This document shows positions 22,877-34,992 of a stretch of 64,000 nucleotides of DNA, in pieces; positions within the stretch are counted from its first letter, which is position 1; every line of letters starts with the position of its first letter. The translations under genes and the position numbers were made by a program. The stretch covers positions 39,717,944 to 39,781,943 of the forward strand of contig CM070572.1 in NCBI GenBank assembly GCA_036346355.1. The letters run 5' to 3'. Under the pieces are notes generated by a model, which had not been told where the DNA came from, made no database searches, and saw nothing but the letters and a program-made list of their open reading frames with translations. Source of the DNA: Rhipidocladum racemiflorum (Eukaryota; Streptophyta; Magnoliopsida; Poales; Poaceae).

Positions 22877-24640
22877 CAAGCCATAACCACCACAACACAC
22901 TTGCATAATCATGAGTAAACATAGGATCATCATCTCACATGACTGAATCACAACAATAAGCAAGCATATAATCACCGAACCACATCCATCACAATACACT
23001 TGCCTTCAACCGTGTGCGACGGAGTGGCGAGATGTTGAGGGCACTCCCGGGGTCGCACCACCTGCACATAGGTACATTACACTCAAAAACTTGCCCACAA
23101 AACAATACAAGAACAATCATCTACAACGACCTCGCACCCCACTCCTAACACCCAAAAAACAAAGAATATGTCCAACAGGACAGCATGCTTCCAGTGAGCA
23201 TAACTTGAGTTCTAAAACTCTGAATAAGATAAACGAGTACATTTTCCTGAATCTTAAGAGATTTCCCATCTTTTTCTAAGTATTCGCATAAACTGAATCA
23301 GCCTCTAAAATTTTCTAATCTACAGTTGAACACAATCTGTCCCAATCACGTCACAGATTGGACAGCGCTCGATAAAACAGCCATAACTTTTAAACGGCTG
23401 AATGGAATTTAACGTTCTTGGTGTCAAATTAAAGGTAATTGAATTATCTACAACGTTCGTAACAGCTAGCTGACCATATCGTGAATCTAAAATCCTCAAC
23501 CCTAAGCACAAGCATCCAATCTGCCCGAGATCACAACATTGGACAGAATTGCAATTTCCCTAATCCCATCTAGAAACATCACCTATACATGGATTTTAGG
23601 CATGGATTCTCCCTTCTAACCAGCATCACAACCCTACAAAATAATCTACAAACACTTACCTCCCTCGAAGAACCAGTCGAGCGACGAAATCCTTCTCCTC
23701 CCGGCCCCCGATCTCCTTCCAAACGCCGAAACTGCCGGTTCCTCTTGGTTGCAGAGCTTCCCAACGGAGAGATCAACAGAAAGGGAGGGTGTGGCAGCAA
23801 AGGAGGAGGTGAAACCCTGCTAGGGCCAGCTAGGGGGTGGAGAGGTGGAGGCGTAAGGGAGGGGCGCAAGGGGGCGGCTAGGGTTAGAGAGGGGAGTGGG
23901 GGCGCAAGGGCAGCAGGGCTGCTGCCCAAATTCCTCCTCTACATGGGCCAAGGATCCCCCACCTTCAGCCCAAATAGATCCCCTAAGGCCCGAACCAATT
24001 CCCCCAAGACCCGAACTCCCCCGGAAAGGCCCAAACACCTGGAAACGGCCTAAAAACCCCCCGAAAACACAAAAACACGACATAATTCATTCCGTAATGT
24101 CACAAATGTATTCATGATATTGATTGTAACCTTTGATTATATTGCTTCGTATGTGACTTAGCATGTTTGAAAAAAATTTGACATTCCGAGTTAGGGGTCT
24201 ATGTGTAATTGCCTTAATCGACTCACCAGTAGGCTTTAGTGTATCTACATGTTCGAGAATTATTTTGTACAACTATGCCAGTTTCATCCCACTACCACAC
24301 TAAACATATAAAATCATCAAGCTCTGCTAGGTGGCATGTTCGATACTTCATTTCTTGTTTAAATTTTCACCAATCCAAACATTTTTAGTATATCCAAAAC
24401 AATTTAATAATTTTCTATCTTCATAAAGTACATTTAATTTACTATTTGGTGCTCACCGGTTCGAACAAAATACATAAATTCATCGCAAACTAGAAGAAAT
24501 ATTTCTAGTAACCTTGCAATGCCTACTTTCATAAATGCAATCCATATAGCCACATGTATGCATGTATGGGACTTTAGCAAAATTTATCAAAATCCAGTCA
24601 CTCTCGACGGCCAGGGGTATGATCATTGATACAGTGGCCT

Positions 24641-27035
24641 TGTGACACTACGTTTTGGTGTGACATTACAAATTGCGAAATTAGAGAAGAAAATCTTACG
24701 GCTAGAGGTTTACTCGCGTTTTTGGGCCTTTTGAAGTGTTGTGACACCACGGAGTGTCGTAACCTTATTTAACGTGCATGATAAGGTTAATAACATTATG
24801 AGATGTGGAATTAAGGTTAAAACTATAGGATATGGAGGTTAATAGCCTTTCCAGGCCGTTTCCGGGGTTTTGGGCCTTCCCGGGGAAGTTTGGGCCTTGG
24901 TGGGCTTTGGTGGGATGGAGTAGGTCTCCGTAACGGACTAGGTTTGGGTGTGGGGGCTGGTAAAAGGGCTCCCCACCAGCCCTTGGGACGTCCACCCCTG
25001 CCCCATGCGCCCCTAACCCTAGCCGCCACCTTTCCTCCTCCCTCCACCTCCTAGCCGCCCCATCTCTTGCCCCCATGGCGCCCCCATTGCTCCCCATTGC
25101 ACACCACCTCTCCTCCACCCCCCTTGCTGCCCTAGGGTGACCTCCCCACCCCTGCATCCTCATGGATCCATCCGAGGAGCGAGGAGCGAGGAGCGAGGAG
25201 CGAGGAGCGAGGTGCGAGGTGCGAGGAGCGAGGAGCGAGGAGCGAGGAGATCGATTGGAGTTTTCGTGCGTCGGGCAAAGGTATGATCATGGGGCTCCTC
25301 GGGGATGAGATAGGTACTGTTATTAGGGAGTTTATCAAGTTTTTAGATCAATTGGTGGTGCTGGATTTGAGTAATTTGGGTTAGATCTAGATGTTGCCAA
25401 GTTTCTGTTTTCGGGCAGTTTGAGCAGTCGAACTAGGGTTCGCGTTTTCGCCAATTTAGAATCCGAATCTTGTCGTACGGATGTTGAAGATGTTGTAGAT
25501 AATTTAATTATCTTTCCGTGGATATAAAGAAAGTTAAATTCCTCCCAGCCGTTTAAAAGTTATGGCTGTTTTACCGAGCGTGTTAAAATCTGTGATGTAA
25601 TTGGAACAGATCACGGTAATCTGTAGATTAGACGACATTAGAGTCCGAATCAGTCTTTCCCTATACCTAGAGAAAGTTGGGAAATTTCCTAAGCTACGCG
25701 AGGATGTACTCATTTAATTGATTCGGAGTCCCAGAACTCAAGTTATGCTTTTTGCAAGGCTGCTGTCCCGTCGGGTCAGAACCTCTGTTTTTAGGTTTTG
25801 CGAGTAGTGGGCAATGTCGGGTTAGATGGGGTTTTGCGTACTATTTTGTGGGCATGATTGTGAGTGTGTGATGCCTATGTGCAGGTGGTGTGACACCGGG
25901 AGTGCCCTCGACTTCCCACAAATCCGTCACCCGCGGTTGAGGCAAGTGTGTTGTAATGTATAGCGGATTGTAGGTTGCTTGTTGATATTGGATGAAAGAT
26001 TGAATACTTGCTATGATCACTTGCCTTGCTTGCTGTTTTCCAATGATATATTGAGTATGATTATCATGATATGATGCTATGTGTCTATACTTATCATGAT
26101 TCGATGCCATGTGTAATATTTGTCGTGATGAGATGCCATATGTTTATGTACATGTGAAATATGATAATTGGCATAGTTGCATGCATGACATGAGATGGGG
26201 CGAGGGCGGTGAGAAAGTCATTAACTAATCCGGGAAAGGCCGGTGAGAAAGTTATGACTAGTCCGAACGCCATTGAGTAAGACCTACATCGTGATTCCAT
26301 TCACGTGGTGAATGGAAGCGAGGAGTAGGCACCCTCCATCTTCGGGATGGAAGGGGAGAGGGTGCACACCGACGGGTGTGTACTCAACCATACCGGTATG
26401 AGTTTCCAAGGAGATATGAGCATAACATTGCATTGCATTGCATTGCAATACATATTTAATGATGATGATGTTGTTATGTGCTCAAGTATGAGATGTTATA
26501 TGTGATGTAAGGTATTATTGTCTTGTAAATGATCTTGTTGTCCATTACAATATGCTTGCTGAGTTTTCGAACTCACGCTTGTGTTTTATGTTGTTTTTAG
26601 GTACTTTGAGATCGGCATGCGGGAAAAAGGGGTCTAGCTACACTTCTACACGTAGCTCCACCATCATAGTCCATAATTAATCACTTGGAGACATGATATT
26701 AAGAGTTGTGCCATAAACTTAATGTAGGGTTTAATTTAGCATGCTTGTGATTCCTTATTTGCTTGGTTATAGCTTATGAAGTGGTTGAGCATGCTTTTAT
26801 TGACGTAATTTTTATGATATATCCATTTATGTTGATGTTTTATTTGTCGTGTGCTATGACATCTTGCCATGATATTGATATTGTGTTAATTCATGTTAAA
26901 ACAAAGGAGATGCTGCCGAAATCTCGGTTTTTAGCATGTGCGCCTTTGCTGGAATTTATGTTTAATTGTGGTATTTAGATGTTGTTTAGCTTATGTTTGG
27001 TAGCATTCAGGCATATTAAATGCCGGGGTGTTACA
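24641..27035 (+). repeat. LARD 5' LTR
   Basis: This LTR is 2395 bp long. It contains a CCTAGCCGCC/CCATGG-rich leader-like block (24960-25140), a heptamer tandem repeat (25174-25250), several perfect or near-perfect stem-loops (about 26290-26390) and a TTGCATTGCATTGCATTGC pentamer run (about 26430). Short frames in the GC block have no recognisable domain. Confidence 0.93.
25174..25250 (+). repeat. Heptamer tandem repeat GAGGAGC (11 units) in the 5' LTR
   Basis: Eleven head-to-tail 7-bp units are present: five GAGGAGC, two GAGGTGC, three GAGGAGC and a final GAGGAGA. The matching tract in the 3' LTR (31742-31804) has nine units, one changed to GATGAGC. This accounts for most of the length difference between the two LTRs. 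Confidence 0.95.
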
Positions 27036-30000
27036 GTTGGTATCAGAGCGGGCTGTAGGTCCTTGGAATGTGAATTTTTTAGTATCATGCTATAGGGTAC
27101 AACTAAAATGTGATGTGGAATAACTTAGAAACATGGCTTAGGTCTTAACTAAAACTTTGTTATAGGATAGCAACATTAAAACTTGCAAAAGTGGTATAAC
27201 TAATTTAAAATTTGACACACATGGATGCACAGTAGGAAAGGGTATGGGAATCGTTGCTTTACGCTTAAATGTTGTATTTGAGCCTTGATGTTGAATGCTA
27301 CATTTGTTTATGTATGTTGCTATGTTTATGAAAGAATTGAATGGAATTGTTCATGTTATTATGTTAAAGTGGAGTTGTGGTGCCGAAGGGTTTCGGTCAC
27401 CTCTTTTTATTCATTGTAAGGGTGAAGTGTGATGGTGTGGCCGGTTAGCGCCATCACCGAAGAACTATTAACCCCTGTAGGAGAAGAGTGCTTACCCTTT
27501 CTGTCGTAGATCGGGTAGTTGACGGGAGTCAAATAGAAGAGTTTGGTGGTGGGTTTCTTCGTATGTTCTTCACCGTTCTGACGGTTGGTTTTGGTTGGTT
27601 TTCTTGGTTTTAGTTGATGGAAACTAAAAGAAAAATGTTTGGTATTGGATTTTTCGCGGATCATTCCGTATGCGATTTGTGGTTTTTGGTCTTCCTTGGT
27701 TGGAAACGAAGAAGAAGAGTTTAGAGTTGCGCCTTTTTAGTCGCCTTTGCTTTGACACCCGGTTTTCTTTGGTTATTGTGGATTGTCTTAGGAGGAAACA
27801 TTTGTGGTTGTTGTCCTCCCTATCTGAGAAAAGAGTTGAAGTTATCCTAGTGCCGACCTTAGGTTGGGTGGAGCTAAGTTTTGTAACTTTATCTAAAAGG
27901 TTTGGTTGAACATTTTGTTTTCCCTAGTGCATCCTTCTTCCTTCTTGGAAGTATGGATCTTGAGATTTCTTGAAGAGTTTTGTGGGCAAATTTAGGAACT
28001 TGAGAGTGGAACTCTCCTGCATTTCTGTTAGAGTTTTGTTTTCTTCCTTGCCTGGAAAAGGAGAAATTGTCTAACGGTGTTCGCTTACGGTTCATGAGTT
28101 GTGGTTGTCCTTAAAAGTGGAGTTGCATCTTGTTTGTCAAAAGTGAAAATGGTTGTTTAGCATGTCATGTAGTATGTAACAATGTGGTTATTGGAAATGA
28201 TTTGTTCTTAAGTTAATTGGTGAGTTGAATCAGTTAAAAGTAATATTTGTGTTTAGCTTAAGATTAAATGAACTTCTAGTGTTGCAGATTACCCTATAAT
28301 GAGAATGAATAAATATGTTAATGTACATGCTTAGAATCTGTTGCCTTGCTTTGAAAGTGCTTATGACCCTCGATTATGTTTAAAGTTTTAAACCCTAATG
28401 CATAGTTAAAACATTAAGATGATGTAGACTCCGATATTGTTAAAGAAACTTTGTCAAGTTGTCTAAAGATGTTCTAATCTAATGGATTAATAGAGAGATT
28501 TAATCGTGTTGACTAGTGACTTTAATTTGGAAGTTGATTAGAGTTGCTATTTATGTTGTCGCAAACCATTAGTATAATTGGAAGTATGCAGTTGTGTTCC
28601 TACGATGCTAGTATCGATGTCAATTGTGAAGACATAGGCTTTCTTTGTTTATGTTATTGCTAAAGCATTGGGATGGTCTAACCTATTAAATTTGTTTTTA
28701 TAGTTGGAGTATGTTGTGTAGTGACAATTTGTTATGGTATATGGATAGTGTAACTAAAAACAATGTAGTTGTTTTTATGATTATGCCTATTTATGGATAT
28801 TGATGATTTAGTAGTGGTGGTAATTGTTTGGATTACTTTTTGGAAGCCATTGTAAAATAGAGATTATTATAACATGTGGCGATGAAGTGAACCATGGATA
28901 TTTTAGCATGATATAGAATTGTATCCTAAAGAAGGTGTATCTTAGGATCATAATTTTCGACTTTGTCTTATGGAGATACTATTTGTATGTTGAAGTCATT
29001 TGTTAATGGAATAAGTTTTGATTGTCAAGATGTTGACGTATTTATGGTATAAAAATTGATAGGATGATCATGCTTAAGTATCTCATTGAAGTACTACGTT
29101 TGAAATATAGAATACGTTGTTTTATGATGTGTTGGTTTGTGGGGTTCTTGAGGAGGTAGTATGGATTGATTTAAGATGGGTTTTCTCGATAAGTAAATAG
29201 TGATTATGGAATGCTTAAATGTTAAGGATAGTGGGACATTGGTTATGGTGAGTCTCATGCCGAGCTTGTGTATAAAACCTTTTGGTCTGGGTTGGTGGTT
29301 TGCTATCTTGGTTAAATGTTTTTTTTTGGTCAAGGTGTTCTTTATGTTGCATTTTCGAGTTTCCCTAAAACTCATAGAGGTTGGTGCCCATCTTTGGTTT
29401 TGGCTAAGTTGTTCAGTTTATGCTATGAGTTTGATTTTGCACCCAAAAGCCTTTGAGTGGATCGCGCTCCTTCGTTAGACTTGCATACTTGGAGTAAATC
29501 TTAAAAAGGAAGCCGATGGACATAGTGGGCTATGTTGAAAATTCTTGAGATTTAATTTGTAAGTCTATTTGATTGGAACTGGATTTATTTGGAAAAGGTC
29601 ATGTGGTGTTTGCGAGTGTTTCAAAAGGGTGGATTTTATGAATGTTTATAAGTGATTCGGGTTGGTGAAGTGTTCTCATTTTGGGAAAATGAGTCTCCCA
29701 TTTCTCTTTGAGAATTGATGTTCTCTTTCAAAATGTTGATTTTGGTTAAAACGCGATGCTTTACAAATTTGGCTTTCAATTGTCGACGGGTTATGTATGA
29801 CGTGGTGTTTTCCTGTTAATGGTGTTCCCCTCATAGTTTTATGATTGGGCGCAATCATCGATGCTATCCAAATTTTAATCATGTGATGCAGAGGAAGAAG
29901 TTGTCTTGTGAATGACTATTTGGTAGCGTTGTACATGATGAATGAATGGTGAAAAGGAAACATGACATCATTTATAGATGTCTATTGATAAAAGAGTTGT

Positions 30001-31208
30001 TGAGCCAGGTCGGTGAGTAAGTCATATAGGGAAATATGACTAATCCGGTGTGCTCTCGAAAAGCTTGGATTCATGTCATGAATCTAGATTTCCATTTGCT
30101 CTTTAGCATGAAAAAAAGAGTGAAGAGTTCCTGGCATTTGGCTTTGTTGTAAGAGGATTGGGTTTCCTTGTTTCCTTGAGAGTTATTATGGCGGTTGTGG
30201 ATTCTTTCGATTGGTTTGAGAATCGGTTTTCACTTCCACAATGTTGTTTTTATGAGATGCTTGGCTGTGGTGAAAGTGAGTCGAGTTGTCATTGATTGTT
30301 GAGAATTTCTGACAAAGAATTGTGTGGAGTCTCTCTTTTTTTTTGAGTGGTCCCCGATGCGAGATGTATCGCATTGATTTGAGATTGGAGTTTTTCCTTT
30401 GCGACTTGACTTAGGAAAAGAGATCGAGTGATCTTTCGAGGTTGTCAAACCTTTGTTCCAAGTGATTTGTTGTGTTTTGGGTTCGAGTTGATGAATGTGG
30501 TTCATCCGACTAAGAGAGTTGCTCTTTGTTGGCATTCTCGTTTGAGATGTGAATAGAAATGTCTATGGAATTGTTGAGCATAATGGAGGATTATACTCAT
30601 GGGTTTGGTAGTTTTTGAGTGAGAAAGTGTGAGGGCGAGACCCTCATAAGAAAAGAACCAGTTGAGGTTTGGTAATAATTTACAGCTCTACCTTGGGCTA
30701 GGCGTAGAACTTTGGTTGTGGTTCGAAGGGTGGTCATGTTGGAAGTTGGTGATGTCGGTCCAAACCTTGTTGAGAATATGGTTGGATTGTTAAAAAGTGA
30801 TGATAATTTGAAATATAGTGATATGTCGTGAACTTTGTCGTAGCTAGTTGTCCCTGGGTGTGTGTTATGCCTGGGAGGGGGTAGAATGAAAGTGTAGCGT
30901 GGTTTGTGGAAGAAAAGAAAAGTTTTGTCGATGAAGGCTATGTACGTAGCTGCCATTAGTTAATTTTAATTCTTTGTGAAAAGGGTCAAATAATTGGAAG
31001 AGATGGGATTTTGTGTCATGATTGAGTTTGATGGAGTGTGGTAGTCAGGTTGGTTGTGATAGAAGTGCGAAATGTTTGTCGTGAGGATTCGAGCGTTTTG
31101 GGTTGATGGAGCCTTTGCGGCTGAGAAGCCTTTTGTCCCTTGGGGACTTGGTAGTTGTTTTTGGTGTCCTTCGGATTCGAGGTCGAATCCTGTTGAAGGG
31201 GGGAAGAA
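27036..31208 (+). other. LARD interior: primer binding site, non-coding body and polypurine tract
   Basis: The segment opens with GT and the primer site TGGTATCAGAGC (27038-27049) and closes with the polypurine tract (31195-31208). Between them the plus strand is rich in G and T and poor in C. No frame longer than about 120 codons exists and none resembles a retroviral protein. The segment at about 30013-30080 repeats short LTR motifs (GGTGAGTAAGTCATA, then GACTAATCCGG), so LTR-like material has been duplicated into the interior. I see no host gene in it. Confidence 0.85.
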
Positions 31209-33585
31209 TGTGACACTACGTTTTAGTGTGACATTACAAATTGCGAAATTAGAGAAGAAAATCTTACGGCTAGAGGTTTACTCGCGTTTTTGGGCCTTTT
31301 GAAGTGTTGTGACACCACGGAGTATCGTAACCTTATTTAACGTGCATGATAAGGTTAATAACATTATGAGATGTGGAATTAAGGTTAAAACTATAGGATA
31401 TGGAGGTTAATAGCTTTTCCAGGCCGTTTCCGGGGTTTTGGGCCTTCCCGGGGGAGTTTGGGCCTTCGTGGGCTTTGGTGGGATGGAGTAGGTCTCCGTA
31501 ACGGACTAGGTTTGGGTGTGGGGGCTGGTAAAAGGGCTCCCCACCAGCCCTTGGGACGTCCACCCCTGCCCCATGCGCCCCTAACCCTAGCCGCCACCTT
31601 TCCTCCTCCCTCCACCTCCTAGCCGCCCCATCTCTTGCCCCCATGGCGCCCCCATTGCTCCCCATTGCACACCACCTCTCCTCCACCCCCCTTGCTGCCC
31701 TAGGGTGACCTCCCCACCCCTGCATCCTCATGGATCCATCCGAGGAGCGAGGAGCGAGGAGCGAGGTGCGAGGTGCGAGGAGCGATGAGCGAGGAGCGAG
31801 GAGATCGATTGGAGTTTTCGTGCGTCGGGCAAAGGTATGATCATGGGGCTCCTCGGGGATGAGATAGGTACTGTTATTAGGGAGTTTATCAAGTTTTTAG
31901 ATCAATTGGTGGTGCTGGATTTGAGTAATTTGGGTTAGATCTAGATGTTGCCAAGTTTACGCTTTGGCGATTTGAGCAGTCGAACTAGGGTTCGCGTTTT
32001 CGCCAATTTAGAATCCGAATCTTGTCGTACGGATGTTGAAGAAGTTGTAGATAATTTAATTATATTTCCGTGGATATAAAGAAAATTAAATTCCGCCCAG
32101 CCGTTTAAAAGTTATGGCTGTTTTACCGAGCGTGTTAAAATCTGTGACGTAATTGGAACAGATCACGGTAATCTGTAGATTAGACGACATTAGAGTCCGA
32201 ATCAGTCTTTCCCTATACCTAGAGAAAGTTGGGAAATTTCCTAAGCTACGCGAGGATGTACTCGTTTAATTGATTCGGAGTCCCAGAACTCAAGTTATGC
32301 TTTTTGCAAGGCTGCTGTCCCGTCGGGTCAGAACCTCTGTTTTTAGGTTTTGCGAGTAGTGGGCAATGTCGGGTTAGATGGGGTTTTGCGTACTATTTTG
32401 TGGGCATGATTGTGAGTGTGTGATGCCTATGTGCAGGTGGTGTGACACCGGGAGTGCCCTCGACTTCCCACAAATCCGTCGCCCGCGGTTGAGGCAAGTG
32501 TATTGTAATGTATAGCGGATTGTAGGTTGCTTGTTGATATTGGATGAAAGATTGAATACTTGCTATGATCACTTGCCTTGCTTGCTGTTTTCCAATGATA
32601 TATTGAGTATGATTATCATGATATGATGCTATGTGTCTATACTTATCATGATTCGATGCCATGTGTAATATTTGTCATGATGAGATGCCATATGTTTATG
32701 TACATGTGAAATATGATAATTGGCATAGTTGCATGCATGACATGAGATGGGGCGAGGCGGTGAGAAAGTCATTAACTAATCCGGAAAGGCCGGTGAGAAA
32801 GTTATGACTAGTCCTAACGCCATTGAGTAAGACCTACATCGTGATTCCATTCACGTGGTGAATGGAAGCGAGGAGTAGGCACCCTCCATCTTCGGGATGG
32901 AAGGGGAGAGGGTGCACACCGACGGTGTGTACTCAACCATACCGGTATGAGTTTCCAAGGAGATATGAGCATAACATTGCATTGCATTGCATTGCAATAC
33001 ATATTTAATGATGATGATGTTGTTATGTGCTCAAGTATGAGATGTTATATGTGATGTAAGGTATTATTGTCTTGTAAATGATCTTGTTGTCCATTACAAT
33101 ATGCTTGCCGAGTTTTCGAACTCACGCTTGTGTTTTATGTTGTTTTTAGGTACTTTGAGATCGGCATGCGGGAAAAAGGGGTCTAGCTACACTTCTACAC
33201 GTAGCTCCACCATCATAGTCCATAATTAATCACTTGGAGACATGATATTAAGAGTTGTGCCATAAACTTAATGTAGGGTTTAATTTAGCATGCTTGTGAT
33301 TCCTTATTTGCTTGGTTATAGCTTATGAAGTGGTTGAGCATGCTTTTATTGGCGTAATTTGATGATATATCCATTTATGTTGATGTTTTATTTGTCGTGT
33401 GCTATGACATATCTTGCCATGATATTGATATTGTGTTAATTCATGTTAAAACAAAGGAGATGCTGCCGAAATCTTGGTTTTTAGCATGTGCGCCTTTGCT
33501 GGAATTTATGTTTAATTGTGGTATTTAGATGTTGTTTAGCTTATGTTTGGTAGCATTCAGGCATATTAAATGCCAGGGTGTTACA
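31209..33585 (+). repeat. LARD 3' LTR
   Basis: This 2377-bp LTR differs from the 5' copy by scattered point changes and small indels, including two fewer heptamers at 31742-31804 and a changed segment near 31960. Its near identity to the 5' LTR makes this one of the youngest insertions in the block. Confidence 0.93.
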
Positions 33586-33590
33586 GGCCT

Positions 33591-33959
33591 GGCCCACCTG
33601 CCAGACGAGTCAAGCCATGAAGGCATCATCCAGCTAGGACGCCTCTCGACGGCCGTTCAGTGGCCATCGAGGGAGACACTTGTGCGCCAGTGGGTGCGGG
33701 CAAATTTCCCCATTCTCGTTCATGTCTATCTCAACGGCTGACGGTGGACTCTCGAGACAGCTAAACATCGTGAGGCTTTCACCGCTCCCGTGGATGGTCG
33801 CTCCAACTTTATCGACGGTTGTTAATGGAACCATCGAGAAAAGTTTTGGGATTCGATGACCGAATGACAACCGTCGAGGGACGTTATCTGTCTTGACGGT
33901 CACCGTCAGCTGTCGAGAAAGATAGACAGGGGGTCAGCTTTCACTGCAATCCTGTAGTG
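33591..33959. repeat. Right subterminal repeats and terminus of the second CACTA element
   Basis: CTCGACGG and CATCGAG-type motifs continue from 24598-24640, where they are broken by the LARD insertion, and run to about 33920. They are followed by TGCAATCCTGTAGTG at 33945-33959, an imperfect inverted copy of the left terminus. Confidence 0.75.
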
Positions 33960-34585
33960 AGAGAACGAAAATATTAACAAAATTTCTAGCCAAAAGTTGT
34001 GATGTACCATAGTCCCTCATTTACTACAATTTTAAATATAATAATTTAATAGCAGAACAAAGTAGGTTAGATATATCTAGGGTAAAGTATTAGAAAGTTT
34101 TGGCCAGGCTATTGAGTGCAACAAGCGCACTAACATTTATATTGCTATAATGTAATTATGTTCTTGCGGCAATGGTTACATTTTATTATCCTTCCAAAAA
34201 TAATAATGGATTAATTTAGTACTGTACTTGTCACTAAATATAGGTCACTATAGGATCCATACATCCAAAATTTTAAACTTTAACTATTAGTATGTGGATT
34301 GTCCACATTAGATTGTCTTAGAAAATAATGCTATACTATATACTTTTTACAATTTTACTATCATATTATGATGCAAAACTACGGTAAAAGTGTTGCATTT
34401 GAGGCTATATTAACGACGGTCGCAATATTATCCACTAGCAGATTAATTGTTGTGACTTGGGAGTACATTACAGCTTAACATTGGAAAATGTAAAGGGAAT
34501 TGCTAAATGGAACTTAAGTGTTTTTTTTTATTTGTGAGCATTCAATTTTTTTGTCTATTAGATATTGCTTTGTGATCCACGTTGT
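33960..34585. other. AT-rich spacer, no features recognised
   Basis: About 630 bp of AT-rich sequence separate two CACTA termini. No open frame of note, terminal signature or repeat was seen. It may be old host DNA or decayed transposon. Confidence 0.5.
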
Positions 34586-34870
34586 CACTACTACAGAAAT
34601 GGCCATCTAGGTCGGTTTTGTTGATGATACAAAGTCTTTAGATAGCAATGACGAGTGGCTATCATGGTCGGTTTTTGCCTGATAGAGATATAGAGTTATT
34701 TATGTCGGTTCTGATGTCGGAACCGACTCAGAAGACCTATTATATATCGGTTTTGATTTATAAACTGATAGAGATAGTTACGAATCTGTATCAGTTTCAC
34801 GATCAGAACAGATAGAAATTACACATATATATCAGTTTTAAGCGTGGAACTGATAGAGATAACTTCCAGG
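34586..34870. repeat. Terminus and subterminal repeats of another CACTA element
   Basis: The sequence at 34586 reads CACTACTACAGAAATGG. It is followed by repeated motifs of the type TCGGTTTTGA, AACTGATAGAGAT and TATCAGTTT in both orientations up to about 34865. This is a CACTA end with its own subterminal motif family, different from the other CACTA elements in the window. The opposite end was not found. The element may extend through the XH fragment and the TNP2 gene and be truncated at the hAT junction. Confidence 0.75.
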
Positions 34871-34875
34871 TATCA

Positions 34876-34992
34876 CATTCATAGTATATTCACACACATA
34901 TTGACAAATTTACAGTATATTCACAGATTGACAGTATATTCACAATTTATAAATTCACAGTATATTCACGTTCACTGTATTGTTGACAGTAT
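34876..34992 (+). repeat. Imperfect repeats of CAGTATATTCAC
   Basis: Four or five copies of a 12-bp unit close to CAGTATATTCAC lie at irregular spacing just inside the CACTA subterminal region. They probably arose by replication slippage. No function is evident. Confidence 0.75.

Larger units (their letters stand above)
16139..24104 (-). repeat. Solo LTR of the same large-LTR family (copy 3), itself invaded twice
   Basis: The left end TGTAACACCCCGGCACC is at 16139 and the right end CCGTAATGTCACA at 24104. The flanking pentamer is AATGT on both sides (16134-16138 and 24105-24109), a perfect target duplication. Within it sit a younger solo LTR of the same family (16359-18606) and a different solo LTR (19390-22876). 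The remaining pieces 16139-16358, 18612-19389 and 22882-24104 together rebuild the same block order seen in the LTR at 12316-14505. Confidence 0.9.
24641..33585 (+). mobile_element. Complete non-autonomous LTR retrotransposon (LARD-like), no coding capacity
   Basis: Two long, nearly identical LTRs (24641-27035 and 31209-33585) begin TGTGACACTACG and end GGTGTTACA. The flanking pentamer is GGCCT on both sides (24636-24640 and 33586-33590). A tRNA-Met-type primer site TGGTATCAGAGC lies at 27038, two bases after the 5' LTR, and a polypurine tract GAAGGGGGGAAGAA directly precedes the 3' LTR. The 4.17-kb interior encodes no Gag or Pol in any frame. Complete cis signals with no protein fit a large retrotransposon derivative that relies on proteins from an autonomous relative. 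It shares its LTR family with the three minus-strand solo LTRs nearby. Confidence 0.95.
11321..33959 (-). mobile_element. Second CACTA element, inflated by nested LTR insertions
   Basis: The sequence at 11321 begins CACTACTGAAATCG and is followed by dense CTCGACGG/CCGTCGAGA repeats. At the far end the same repeats (33640-33920) lead into TGCAATCCTGTAGTG, ending at 33959. The termini are an imperfect inverted pair. The flanking trinucleotides are GGA on the left and AGA on the right, so the target duplication is imperfect. Removing the nested LTR elements leaves about 3.5 kb. This residue contains three arrays of the subterminal motif and pieces of a Ptta/En/Spm (Transposase_24-like) gene on the minus strand. 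No TNP2 is present, so the element is non-autonomous. Confidence 0.75.

Noticed and set aside
24765..25163. A 132-codon frame repeated almost identically at 31333-31731
   Set aside because: The duplication is explained by the two LTRs of one retrotransposon; it is antisense to the LTR and has no domain.
27038..27049. A tRNA-like match, TGGTATCAGAGC
   Set aside because: This is the primer binding site after the 5' LTR, complementary to the 3' end of initiator tRNA-Met. No tRNA gene fold surrounds it.
34410..34430. ATTAACGACGGTCG, resembling the subterminal motif of the 1608-6845 element
   Set aside because: It is a single copy without a nearby terminus and is likely coincidental.
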